DNA of 64,000 nt, from the NCBI GenBank assembly GCA_963693365.1, contig CAVNZM010000005.1:2480001-2544000 (forward strand), written 5' to 3'. Made by a program: the position numbers and the translations under genes. The DNA comes from Amoebidium appalachense. Taxonomy: Eukaryota; Ichthyosporea. Shown piece after piece: positions 32,142 through 45,269 of the stretch. The notes beneath the pieces were generated by a model, which worked only from the letters and a program-made list of their open reading frames with translations, did no database searches and had not been told where the DNA came from. Within the stretch, counting starts at the first letter, position 1; each line of letters opens with the position of its first letter.

Positions 32142-33004
32142 CTGTATTAAATGAAACATGTATGCACTGCAGATATTTAGAATATATTCGTCGTTCTTGG
32201 AGCGTGTAACTTGTTCCGCCTGTTTTGCATTTAATAAACTTCTTTCAATTTTTTATTAATTTTAATATCGTGTGGGTCTTTCTTTTTTATGCAGCCCTTC
32301 ATTAATCTGAGCCATGCCCTGTGGGTGTGGATTATGAGTGGCTGTTGGATTTGAAGAATCCCATGCATACCTCCCTTTTCTTGCAAGGCACATACAGATA
32401 GCGTCCGCGAATAAGATCCCCCCAAAATGTGGCCGGGTGGCGGAATCATAAATTTTATTTTTTATTTTTATAATGACTTTATTGATATGCTCAGCAAAAT
32501 AGAAGCCATCGAGATATCACCGATATCTCGGAGAAGAAAATACAAAAGCCCCCACTCTCGGATATGGAGGAGATAACGACTTAAATAATCATACACCCTA
32601 GAAAACTCATTAAACATAGGAATTGTCTCTTCGTTTTTGTTTTCATTTAGTTAGGATACCTGTTGGTCACCCTCTTTATGCTTTCTTTCCCCCCCTCCCT
32701 CCATCCCTCTTCCCCCCAGATTCACCAACGCTACTCCTGAACGTCCTCAGCCTACCCTCTTTCAACCTGATTCTTCCTCTCGCTATATCTCACTCCCACT
32801 TTCTTTTCTCTTCCTGTTTTTTCTGCCTTTTCGCGTTATTACCATACGCAGTATAAGTTTCTTTCTCATTCTGATAGAGAAATCAAAGGTAAAACTCAGT
32901 CGGCATGTGTTATGTTCCTTAGGCAACACCGTACTGATCATTATTGCTTTTTGGGAGCTTTGGCAGGATACATTTCTCCTGCTGTACGTATGGATACCAC
33001 CCTA
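32142..33004. other. Intergenic stretch with a MITE end
   Basis: At about 32400-32440 the sequence AGCGTCCGCGAATAAGAT matches the end of the GCCGTCCGCC MITE family. A frame at 32912-33172 (+) is the front part of the Cys/His element. Otherwise nothing is supported. Confidence 0.4.
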
Positions 33005-33390
33005 GTAGATAAGTCTGTATGGTGCTCTGATGTTGATATTGCCTGGGAAGTTGTGCAGTGGCGCTGTAATTCTTGTTTTCATCGCCGCTGGTGTCACTTT
33101 TGTGCTGAACTTTTTAATCGCAAGCATGTTGATAGGTGTGAGTTTTTATGTCGCGTTTTACCTCTTTCGTAGCTACGGGTGTCTGCTACACTAGCTGGCA
33201 ATGTGAACACTTTAGACTTTTTGTTGAATTCTGTTGGTCGTCACATTGAGTATTTATATGATTTTCACACAGTGTTCAGGTATCTCAGTATGCACTTGTT
33301 ACTGGATAACTCGTGAAGTTTTTATTGTCTTCTCAGTATGCCGTGCATACTTGCATATATATCTTTCCGTCGAATAAATCCAGTCAAAAG
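33005..33390 (+). mobile_element. Element encoding a Cys/His motif, copy 2 (inverted relative to copy 1)
   Basis: This is nearly identical to 2978-3388 read on the other strand. The coding frame runs from about 32912 through WRCNSCFHRRWCHFCAEL and KHVDRC. It meets an in-frame TAG at about 33170, caused by a small insertion (TCGTAGCTACGG against TCCCTACGG in copy 1), then continues open to about 33315. Copy 1 lacks that stop. A diverged, oppositely oriented copy with CHFCAEPFSRKHLDRC lies immediately beyond at 33625-33525. Confidence 0.5.
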
Positions 33391-33524
33391 AAAAAAAAAT
33401 TAAACATACCGTGGTTCAACAAATAGTCAATTGACGTAATACTGCGCAGGATTATCTAAATAAGCCAGTCTTCTAATTAATATTTCTAACGGAATAATCT
33501 TAGATAAATAAATACATCTATCTA

Positions 33525-33625
33525 AGTGTTTACGAGAAAAAGGTTCTGCACAAAAGTGGCACAAACATTAATGGAAACAAAGGTTACAGCGCCAAAATAA
33601 ACATTTCCAAGCTATGTCACAAGGA
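33525..33625 (-). mobile_element. Diverged fragment of the Cys/His element
   Basis: Read on the minus strand it gives WRCNLCFH then a stop, then CLCHFCAEPFSRKHLDRC. The Cys and His positions match copies 1 and 2 although the DNA has diverged. Confidence 0.45.
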
Positions 33626-33705
33626 GGGGCAAAATCGGTAAGTGTGGTAGGATAATTTTGAGGGTCGGGGTCAGAATCTTAATGGCGGAGGGCCCATTCA
33701 TCATA

Positions 33706-33834
33706 ATTTATATGTCCGTCCGCCAATAAGATCATCCCGAAAACTGTCGGGGGGCAGAATGACCTTAAAAAAAAATCGATTTTGCCTGGGGCGAAATCTT
33801 ATTGGCGGAAGTTCTTATTCGCGGACGGTATCTG
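33706..33834. mobile_element. MITE-like inverted repeat element (GCCGTCCGCC family)
   Basis: The left end GTCCGTCCGCCAATAAGAT is mirrored by a right end GTTCTTATTCGCGGACGGTA. The inner parts (CATCCCGAAAACTGTCGGGG and TTTTGCCTGGGGCGAAATCT) show the same GGGG/CCCC theme as the copies near 7.3 and 7.6 kb. Non-coding, about 128 bases. Confidence 0.55.
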
Positions 33835-33879
33835 TAGCACATGTACAGAGGGGCTGATTTTTAGCGCCAATTAAAATAA

Positions 33880-34132
33880 GAAAAGAAACGTCTGCTGCAG
33901 CCATAGACTGCACGTCACCCCGTATATACTAGAAAAGATATTAAACACCAAAAACCAGGTGGTTTTCTGTACCTACAAATGTCCTACGCTCGATCGCGAT
34001 GATGCACTGTACAGGGACTACGACGATATGGCATGCCTCAGGGGGGACCCAGGGGAGCTTTGTTCCACCAATCGCATCGCCTATGAGACAATGAGTAATC
34101 CAAACTTATGCCATATAAAGCTAATCTAATTA
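33880..34132 (+). other. Open, protein-like stretch without a start
   Basis: About 80 codons without a stop, including YILEKILNTKNQVVFCTYKC, PTLDRDDALYRDYDDMACL and CSTNRIAYETMSNPNLCHI, ending in TAA. There is no in-frame ATG near the beginning and no clear acceptor. It could be a terminal exon, a relic of a mobile element beside the MITE, or chance. The family is unknown. Confidence 0.25.
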
Positions 34133-34676
34133 TTTATGACGTTTTTGATTCACCAAAGATCACGACATCGTGTTGCCGCCTGGTAGAAGTGAAGTGAATT
34201 CCTGGCAGTGACAAAACGAAAACCGCCTGTGCACTGCAGCTTGTGCAGTTATCAAAAGCCCCCGTTTCGAAACAAACCACCTAATTACTGTATATTCAGA
34301 GCATATGCAGGAGTGTACTGCCTAGCCGTTTATCCCACCCACTGTTGTGGGAGCTAGGACAGGCTATGACTTGTGCAGTTCTGTGAGCGACAGTAGTTTT
34401 GGCATCTTTCCTTGCTGACATCGCGTCCCATTTATTGGTATTTGGTCGACCACCGCTACCGGTTTCACTTCTACTAAGGGGAGCAACGCTGGCTGTAACA
34501 TGTTCACACGTGCACATGGGCATGCATAACACCAGAAACGCGTAGCATCCTATTTGGGTACTCCCGCATCCTCCCTCCTCCCTTCCTCTCTCCGCTCCCC
34601 TCTCTCCCCTCTCTCCCCCCCCTCTCTCCCCTCCTCCTCCCGCCGGCTCTGACCAAGGGCGAAACATACCACCACC

Positions 34677-36014
34677 ATGCCCACCATAGCAGACGCGAAG
34701 AAGCAGCGCACTCTTGCCCGTGAGGCACAAACCTTACAAAGTAGCGAGTTGGAGCTGCCACACACGGAGGAGTTACTGTTACAAGCACCACAGGTGAAAC
34801 CCTACTCGCCAAAACCAGGCGCAGAGGATACAATCTCTACATCAAGTGCACCTTTGGAGCTGCAGGCAAGAGGTGTGTGTTTGTTCACGAGCATGTGGAA
34901 CCACCTGTGTGCCTATGAAGTGAAGTCATCTTCGTTCTCCTGAACGTGTGTTGGTTGGGATCTCTCTTGGAGAGATGGCCTGTTTTTGCTCGTGTGATGG
35001 TGGCAAGACAGTGTGTGTTCCAGAGGGGGGAGTTATTGACGGAGGCCTCAAGAAACTAAATCATGAATATAGGGGATGAAGGGCATTAGATGAAAAACGG
35101 CTCGGGAGAAGAAGGCGGAAGAAAAGTGTAAGGGGACTAGATGACAAACGGCTCGGGAGAAGAAGGTGGAAGGGAATGGGAAATGTGTGTATGTGTTCAA
35201 CCTGAGGGGAAATGAATGAGGGCAGTAGGCCCAGAGCTGCAACTCGATGGGCTGTGCTATGGCCACAAGTTCTATAGAAGTGGACACCTTGAACCAAGCA
35301 CAGCAAACACACACACACCGGCATACATAAGCAATCAGGGATAGATCTTCCGCTCCCCCCTGCCTCCCCCCTGGGCGTTTCCCCTCCCCTCCTTAACTTC
35401 CCAACAACTGTTCGTGGTCGTGACATGCTATGTGTGCACGACGCAATACAAGCAGTCGGACGTACACAAACACCAACCTGCACCCACACCGACCCACCTA
35501 TTCGCACATCCGTGGTACATTTACACACACTTGCACACAAGCGCGCACATATGCATTAACGGACGCTTGTCCACATGCGTGCACATACACACACACGCAC
35601 AAACACACCCACACACGTACGCACACACACATACTTTGACACACGCTCGTATACACACCCATACAAGCCCCCCCCCCCCCCCCCCCCCCCTCACACACCC
35701 ACATTCAATACACCAGACATCGTTCGTTTCCCACACCACGACTCATTCATTTCCCGCACTGCAAAATACGGCACCATGACAAGTCAGATGCATAGTTACC
35801 AGCGCAAATGCTCCACACTTGCTGCATTCACCACATGCACTGCACGACTTGCTAAAACATTGCTTAACAAAGGCTACTCCTTTAGACTCTTGCACCACAA
35901 AATGCACAGCTTTCTCGCCGCACACCCGCACATATACCGTGGCGTTCACTCCTCTCACATACTCTCCATCATCACTAAAAAGTTCAACACTCCCTAATCC
36001 CCCACTCTATCCCG

Positions 36015-36066
<52 letters not shown>

Positions 36067-36727
36067 CCTTACCCACGGCCTTTCCCACTGCCCTTGCCTG
36101 CATAAGCAACCCTGCTCGTCTCTGATCAAGACGGGTGACCTACCCATGTTCAAGTGAAACAGTATCTGAGTTGGGTTTCGTTAACGAGGTGAATAGGTCG
36201 AAACTCGCCCCTCCCCCCCCCCCCCCCCCCCCCCCCTGGCCAAACCCTGTATACACTCTTCTCATCAGCAGGTCTCTAACCCACTCTGCAGAACGTTTTA
36301 CGCATTTCTCCCCTTGGAGAACTTGGTCGTTGGTGCGTTTTTGTCTGATATCCAACGACTCTGCAGGGTCCCCTAAGACTACTGACACTCTAACATTCCC
36401 TCCCCTCTCTTACTTTCCCCCCCCCCCCCCCCCCCTCCCCTCCTCCTTCCCCTCCCATTTTCTCTGCACACTCACCAGGTCTTAACCAGCTCTGCACATC
36501 GTTAGTCACAATCTTCTCTCATATATGAGAGGATGTTCGTATTGGTACGATTTGTCTAATATTTGACGATTCTGAAGCATCCCTAAGACCCCCCTTTCCC
36601 TCCCCTCCCCTCCCCCCCATGACGCATACTGCGCGCACGGCTATGTTGCATACTTGAATGTTTGCCTTTGCATGTGTCCTTCGTGTATGCGTACTTCGTA
36701 CCGTGTTCAGCATTCAAACCCCCCACC

Positions 36728-36759
<32 letters not shown>

Positions 36760-37681
36760 CTTCTCTCTCTCTTTTTTTTTTTTTTTTTTTTTTTTGGGCG
36801 CCTGTTGTTTTGCTTGTCATTTGTTGTTCTGGTTGATTACCTGTAATCTTCGGTTATTTATGTGTGTGTGTTTGTGTATGTATGTTGTGCGGGGTTGCAC
36901 ACACCGGTGTCTACTTTTCTTCCTACTGTTTTTCTCTCCACACACTTCATCTGTCCACTTCTGCATACCCCCTCTCATAGCCATAGACACACTTTACACA
37001 TTGCGTTACGCACACGCATGCACACACCGCTCTGTTGGCGACAGCTCCCTTGGAACCCATGCGGCATGTTACCCGCCGGCGTAACATAACTCGGACTATC
37101 GATTTGGCGTTTTTCAAGCCCAAAGCAATGGATGATACCATATTTCCGGCTGACATCCGGGGGCATAGCTTTCCGTTCAAAGACGTTAAAATTCTGCCCT
37201 AGTAAGCGTGTTACTACCCTGCGGCGTGGGTCAAATCATATTTTCCCCTCTGATTGCGAATTCTGCGGCCTTCGGGACTTAATTCTTTTCAGCTGGTGTA
37301 GTATGTTAGCCAGGGAAGCATCGACTTAGGTAGCGACGGGGGAGCTTCTTAGAAGCCCCGTCTCCTGAGTTCCTATCTATATTTTTCTTGCTTCTGCTTA
37401 CTGCTGCAACTTTAACCCCCGGCCTTTCCCACTGCCCTTGCCTGCATGAGCAACCCTGCTCGTCTCTGATCAAGACGGGTGACCTACCCATGTTCAAGTG
37501 AAACAGTATCTGAGTTGGGTTTCGTTAACGAGGTGAATAGGTCGAAACTCGGGTACTGTGGATGACGTGGCCCCCCCCTGAGGATGGGCTCTGCTTATTA
37601 TGCATACTCTTTATGTATGGCTTGCATTCTGCATCGTGTTATCCGTTTGTTCTTGTGTACTTCGTACTTTTTGACGCATTC

Positions 37682-37712
<31 letters not shown>

Positions 37713-39590
37713 ACCTCCCACTCCCAGCACGAAAATGCACACGCTCGAATCAAAGCACCCACACCCACACCCACACCTGCAACACGCAAAGAGATGCCGA
37801 CAAAATGAAGGGTGTCAACATACACAGAGGCAGACAACGACATACAACAAGTCTGTGCACACATTCTCACCCCCCCCCCCCCCCCCCCCCCCCCACCACC
37901 ACCCCCCCTTCTTCCCCTTCTCTACCTCCACTTCCTCCCTCCCCCCTCCTCCTTCACTACCTCCCCTCTCCACCCCCCCCCCTTCCCCCTTCCCCTGTCC
38001 CTACCCTTACAGATAGTCACAACGAGCTCGGCACACCTGGGGGGCTTTCACAGCCCGATTCCGAAGACCTAGTGCCTCCCCTGCTGGCCGGCCCCGTGTC
38101 ATCATCAAGTCTGTCTCCCAGTCCGGGTTTGACGGACAGAAAGCGTTTCAGTACTAGCATGGGCAGTTTGATCAAAAGTTCGCTATCAGATCTGAAAGAT
38201 AGCATCAGTGATGACGTCGACAAGCTGAAGCGGAGCACGTCGCTCTACAAGAAGCGTAGGGATGGGGAGGACAGGTTGCGGTCCCAAAGTGTGTCCAACA
38301 CTTCTAATGGGAGTGCGGCTAGTCCCAAGGTGCCCACCCCGGCCGAGGGCCGGTCAAGCCTCAAGAAGTCGGATATAAAGTAGGTGGACGGGTTGAACAT
38401 TGTGCGGATGCACCAGGTGTGAGTGTAAACGTGGATGCGTGAAGCCGGCCTGGGGAGGAGCAGAGAGGCAGTAAGGCTGTGGGTTGGGATGGAGAATGGA
38501 GGGGGGTTAGAGGGGGAGGGGACCTTTTTTTGGGTTGATTTGGAGGAAGTGTGTGGTGGATGCAGCGCACTAAAGGTTGTTTGTGACGGGGGGAGGGGGA
38601 TTCGGGGGAGAAGGGGGGGGGGGGGGGAGGGGGGGGAAGGGGAGGGGGGGGAGGGTGGATGGGTTGGAGGGAAGAGGGCGGTGGATGGTTGAGTGTGTGT
38701 GTATGAAGGGAGGGGGGAGGGGGCGGAGGGGAGGGGATGAATGAAGCCCTCCTAAACCGGGGAACCGAGAGGTGGGGTGGATATGGTGCAAACTATATGC
38801 ACGGGCATCGGTTGACCTCCCCACTACCCATCGTGAGTCGCTTCGCAGCCATCCAGCACCAACATACAAATCCTCTTCCTCTCTTCCCCAAGCCCCCTGT
38901 CTTTCCTCCTTGACGCCCCTTCGCAGGCACACACACCACACACGCACCACTAATACTGCACAAACACCTATTACCAAAATTATTTGCGTGTATCCACGTC
39001 CACTAACCCTCTCTCCACCAGCACGGAGCTGACAGGCAGCAAAAGATTCAGCAGTATTTTTGGTGAGCTGTGCCCGGGGGAGATAGGCCTCAACGACTAT
39101 GTAGCAGCCATGACCCGGCACAGGGTGGTGATGCAGGGGAGACTGTTTGTGAGTGACAAGAGTGTGTGCTTCACGGCCATGATCAGCAAGAAGCTCTATG
39201 TGCTGCCCTTCAACGAAATACGGTTCATACTCAAGAAGAAGTGGGCAAAGCTGCCTACTGCAATCAGGTCCGTGTGTGTGTGTGCGTGTGTGCAGGGGTG
39301 GAGGAGGTGGGGATGGAGTGGGGGTTGGGAGTGGAGGGGGGGGGGGGGGGGGGTTCACGTGATTGCCCTACGATTTTTTTTTGCACCTGTGTATATGTGC
39401 AAGTGAATGTATATATGCATTTGAAGGGAAGGGGGAATGGGAGGGGAGAAGGGGGATGGAGGGGCTGAACTGGGAAGGGATTGTGATGGCTCGGGAGTTT
39501 TGATGTATGTAAATTTCCAGACAGGAGGCAGGAGCTTCCCCTCCCCCCCCTTGAGGTGGGGTTGGGTGGAGTGGGGTGGTGTGTGTGTGT

Positions 39591-39621
<31 letters not shown>

Positions 39622-40856
39622 GGGGGGGGGGGAGGGGGGGGGTGGAGGGGGGGACGGGGGTGGTGGGGGGGTGGTGGTGGTGGTGGTGGTGGTGGGGGGG
39701 GGGGGGGGGAGGGGGCTGGACAGAGGATTTTGCCAACTTAAAGCAACCACCGCTACTTCCATTTTAGCGTCTGGGCGGGGAGCCACATTGTTGACGTCAT
39801 TCTGTGCACAAATTCCATGACGCCGTGTAGCCGCCGGGCTGAAAAAGACACGAAGAAGCTGGCTTTGTCGAATGTCGACATCGGCATTTGACACAATTTG
39901 ATTGAATCTCTTGATTGGTGAGACACATTTGAGAAATGTGGGTCTCGGGTGGTCAGCGCCCAGACGCTAATATGGAAGAAGCGGTGGTTGGTTTGAGTCT
40001 CGAGGTTATGTTGAGCAGCATGGGTGCGAGGAGAGTGACCTGAGAAGCAGCAGGAGGGAGGGGGTGGGGGAGGGAGGGAGGGGGGGGGGGGGGGGGGGGG
40101 GGGAGGGGGAGGGACCTGTGGCTCGATAGCTTTGGGGTGGTATAGTTGGACCACACAGACACTGAATGTGGATTGGCTGGTAGGGTGGTGATGAAGGGTG
40201 AGCAGGGCAAGGCCTACACATTCCACTCCATGGTGTCGCGCAATGAATGCTACGATGAACTGATCAATTTGTGGATGGTTGGTCCAACCCCCCCCCCCCC
40301 CCCCCCCCCCAAAACACACACACACACACATTGATGATTGGACGTGTGCGTATTGCTCGTTTAGTAGTGTTGATCTTTTACCGTGCCTTTCTATGCACCA
40401 CACCTCCCGTGCCCAGATTCCCGCAGCCTAGGACTTCATCTTAGTTCCCTCCAGCTCTCTTACCAGACTCAAAAAAAGCCTCCTCTCGTGTGCCACAAAC
40501 TAGGGACTCTACTGTAGAAACAGGATTGATCACGTGCCTTGTTTAGAATGAATGGTGTGGTAAGGGGTCAGGGGTGGAGGGAAACAAGTAGGAATAGGTC
40601 GGTGATGGTCGTGGTGGTGGTTTGTTTGCCCCCTTCTCTCCACACCTCCTTTTCCCCTCTTCCTCCTCCCCCCTCCCTCCCCCTCCCCCCCCCCCCCGGT
40701 ATGTGTGTGTGTGTGGGAGGGTAGGGGGTTTCGTTCTTCATCATTGTCACCATCTTCATCTTCTCTTCCCTCTTTCTCACTTCTTCTTGTCTCTCTCCTA
40801 CCTCCCTCTTGCTTTTTTTGTTTTTTGTTTTGTTGGGTTGTGTGGTGTGTTTGGGG

Positions 40857-40887
<31 letters not shown>

Positions 40888-41367
40888 AGGGAGGGGCGGG
40901 GGGCTGATGAGTTTGTGTTATTTGTCTGGCCTGTGCATGTGTGTGGTTGCATGTGCTAGGCCTTCGTGAGTGCCTGCCTTTACTTCTTGTGTTTAGGGAG
41001 GTGTGGGTGTGGGTGGATGGGTGGGTGGTGATGGTGGTGGTGGTGGTGGTGGGGGGGGGGGGGGGGGGGAGGGAGGGAGGGGGAAGGATGGAACATGACA
41101 TGGCAGGTCAGAACGAGACATGGGCTGTAAAACATGATGTTGTTTGCCGGGTGGCTACTGACCATACTGGGTGCAGGCCAACAACGAGGGCCAGCCAGCA
41201 AGCAGTGTGATGGGGGAGGGGGAGGAGGAGGATGAGAGTGCTGAGACAGACGGCGACAATGCTAGCTCCCCGGCCAGGTGGGGGCACGTGCATGCAACAC
41301 ACATGCACAACACACGTGCGTACAATGTGCACACACCTTGTCGTTCTTATGACTATACATGCCCCCC

Positions 41368-41398
<31 letters not shown>

Positions 41399-42870
41399 AA
41401 AAAAAAAAAAAAAACTCCACCATCACCACCACCGCCGCCACCACCACATAAGCACACTTGTGATGTCTGTGACCACTGCATTATAAATGTTTGCTATTTG
41501 TGCTGACCATGGTACACCCTGGGTCTTTCCCCTTATAATGCCCCGCCCCCCTTTCCCCCCCTTCCCCCCTCCCCCCCCCCCCCCCTCCCCTCCCCCCCCC
41601 CGGACATGCACACACACACATACACCAAACCCCCCCCCCCCCCCCCCCCCTGTGCCTGCTCCCCTTCCCCCTCCCCCCCCCCCCCCCCCCAAAAAAAAAA
41701 AAAAAAAAAAACCACCTCCAGTCGGCGTGACAGTGGGACGGAGGAAGACGGACCACCTGTCGACTGTGCATGCACGGACCACTGTGAGAAGGAGTTTGCA
41801 AACGAGATCGTGGACGTGAGTGCAGGCCGCCTGTTTGCAATGATATTCGGCAACGACTCAGAGTTCAGTAAAGATTTCTGTGAAAACGTGAGAGGGTATA
41901 CGGGGCTGACATGCAGCAAGTGGGAGCCAGAGGAAGGCACGGACAGAGAGAAAAGAGAGTTGACGTTCACTATGCCACTGAAGAAGAACCCGATTGGTCC
42001 AAAGGTGGCTGATGTCGTGGAGAAGCAGTGGCTTGTCAAAAGGTATTCTTTCACCGTCCTTGCTCCCCCCCCCCCCCCCCCCCCCCCTCCCTCCCCACAC
42101 ACACACACACAAACACCACACATACACCACCCAGCCACCCACCCAACCCCACTTGCATACGTAGAGGCCTCTAAACTTTTCCCTTCCATACAAATGGAAA
42201 AGGTTTTACTGATTAACGGGTTCTGACAGCCCTTTATGCTCATAGTGTGTGAGTTTATGCCCTAACTGCCTTAAGTCACTGGTCTACTCTTAGTGCTCTG
42301 CTCAGTGAACCTTGAGTTCAACCCCCCCCCCCCCCCCCCCTCTTTTTTCTTCCCCCCCCCCCCCCCCCCCCCGCAAAAAAAAAAAAAAAGGGAAAGAAAA
42401 AAAAAATACATACACAGATATATACGTAACCAAAGCCCCCTGTCACCACCACAACATATCAGCGGTTTTGTCACATCACTACAGGACCAACATGTGCACT
42501 GAAACTGTAATGTGTGCTCCTGGGCACTGGTGTCAATTTCTCACCTGCCACACAGGGTGGAGGGCAAGGTGTACGTTATACTGTCTGAGAGCATGACCCC
42601 AAAGCTGCCCTATGGCGACAGCCTGGTCACGAGAAACAGGTACCTCCCCCCCCCCCCCCCCCCCCAAACTCGGGTACTGTGGATGACGTGGGCCCCCCCT
42701 GAGGATGGGCTCTGCTTATTATGCATACTCTTTATGTATGGCTTGCATTCTGCATCGTGTTATCCGTTTGTTCTTGTGTACTTCGTACTTTTTGACGCAT
42801 TCAAACCCCCCCCCCCCCCCCCCCCCAACCACCCACCAAAATACACACACACACGCATGTGCGCGCGCAC

Positions 42871-42949
<79 letters not shown>

Positions 42950-45225
42950 CACCACCACCACCACCACCATCACCAAACCCCAAATCCAATCTCCGACCCC
43001 CCAGCCCCGCCTGCGCACAGATGAGGGTGTTGCAGTTCGTGTTTGCATGTGCGCATCAGTATCGAGCTATGGGCAGACACAGAGCTATGCCTTCTCAACT
43101 CGGCCTTGTGTACCTGTTTCAAACCCCCCCCCCCCCCCCCCCCCAAACACACACACACACAGACACCCATAATTAGTTGGCCTCTGCCTATGACTTATAT
43201 GTTCGTGTTTCTCTGTTAATGTCGTGCTCGGTTTGTCTGTGCGCCAGATGGCATTACCCAGCGGGGAAGGAGGTGTGTGTGTGTGTGTGTGTGTGTGGGG
43301 AGGGGGGGGGGGGGAGTAAACGATTGGAACTGCTTTTTTTTTTTTTTAAGCACCTTGGGATCTTCGTACATGTGAATCTGCCTACTCCATTCTGGGCACA
43401 CTGGGTACCCATTCTAACCACCCCCCCCCCCCCCCCCCCTTCCCCCCCCCGACACACATCCACCCTTTCCTCCCTCTATCCTCCGTTCCCCAAAAGAATG
43501 TGCATCACGCACCATGGGCCCAAGCAGGCGCGGCTCAGGATTACGTCTGAGATCTACTTCAAGAAGAGTGTCATGGGCCCAGTCAAGTATGCCATTCAAA
43601 AGAGCTCATACTCCATGATCGGTAATAGCCCCCCTCCTCTCCCCCCTCTCCACGCCCCCCAATGTGTTGTTCGTTTCGAATTCGTACTTTTTTTGTGTGT
43701 GTGAATTTGTACCTCGTACTCTGTAACACATTCAACCCCCTTCCCCCCTCCCCCTCCCCCATCGGCCACCACCAGTACCACCACTGCCAACCCGCCCACC
43801 CACCCACTCCCTCTCCTGGCAGGCACCTCTTGCGTCTTCCCGGATCTTCTGCCTCGTACAATTAGTTTTTTGTTTTTTTGCCAAATACCACAAGTATACA
43901 CACACACACCGATATCCCCGACTCCCTCTTCTCCCCCTTCTCCCCCTTCTCCCCCTCGTTGCACTTGCCTGCTTTCCCCTTTCTTTATTTACAACACATG
44001 CTTTCCCTACATATTGCTCTGTCTCCACCATCATTCGAACAACTCTCTAACCCCCCCCCCCCCCCCCCCCCCCCTTCTCCCCCTTCTGCCCGCCCCATCA
44101 CACACAGGCACACACACACACACATACACGCACACGCACGCGCACGCGCACGCACACGCACACTCACACAAACACACACACACACATACGCACACACGTA
44201 CACACGTACACACGTACACACACACACAGAGGAGAACCACCAAGCGCTAGTGCAGGCCATAAAGCGCTATCTGGCCGGTGGCCTAATTGCCGCCCCGGGA
44301 GGCACACCGGCCGAATCCAATGCATTGAAAGCAGGCGTGACCCAACCGATAGCCCCAAGTGTGGGTGGAGGGGTGCCGGTGGCTGTGGCTGGGGAGGGAT
44401 GGGTGCTGCCTCCCGTTGTTGGGGTTGCAATTGGGGTGCTGGTGCTGGTGGTGGTTGTGTGCCTTATAATACTGGTCGTGTACCTGGGCAGGCTGCAGGT
44501 ACTTATACCCCCCCCCCCCCCTCTCCCCTCCCTTCTCCAAAAAAGAGAAAAATATTTTTTTTAATAAAAAGCACAAACATTACAAAAAGGGAAAAGGGAC
44601 AATACACTTACCATGTGTTGACATTGTTGCTCTGATTTATCTTCCTCTCTGACGTCCTTGTTCCTAACACGCTTCTGTTGCAACGGGCAATTGTTGTGGG
44701 TACGTGTGCACAGTCAGAGGATTGCCTGACTCACGAATACGGTGGTATGGGCTTCTTGGGAACACGCAAACACAGAAGCCTATACCTACACCCGCTATAT
44801 CCCCCCCCCCCCCCCCCACTCTGCATCGTGTTGTCCGTTGTTTTTTTGTGCTTCGTACTTAATAGCGCAACCCCCCCCCCCCCCCCCCCCCCCCCTCCGC
44901 CGGGCAAAAGAAACACACACAACACACACCCACCCACACACACCTATCTTTACACATGTACACACGCATGTGTGTGCGCACACACACACGCATGCATGTG
45001 CGCGCGCGCACACACACCCACAAGCTCAGACGCGTGCGAGCACGCACACACACGTGTGTTGCCCATGGGCTTCAGAGCATTCTCCCACATTTATTTGAAC
45101 CCCCCCGCCCCCCTTCCCCCAGTGCATACTTTTGCTGTGTGTTCTGCAACTTCCGTATTGAATTTCCGTTGATCCGCCGTGAATGTGTACTTGGCACCCT
45201 GTTACACATGCTTACCCCCCCCCCT

Positions 45226-45269
<44 letters not shown>

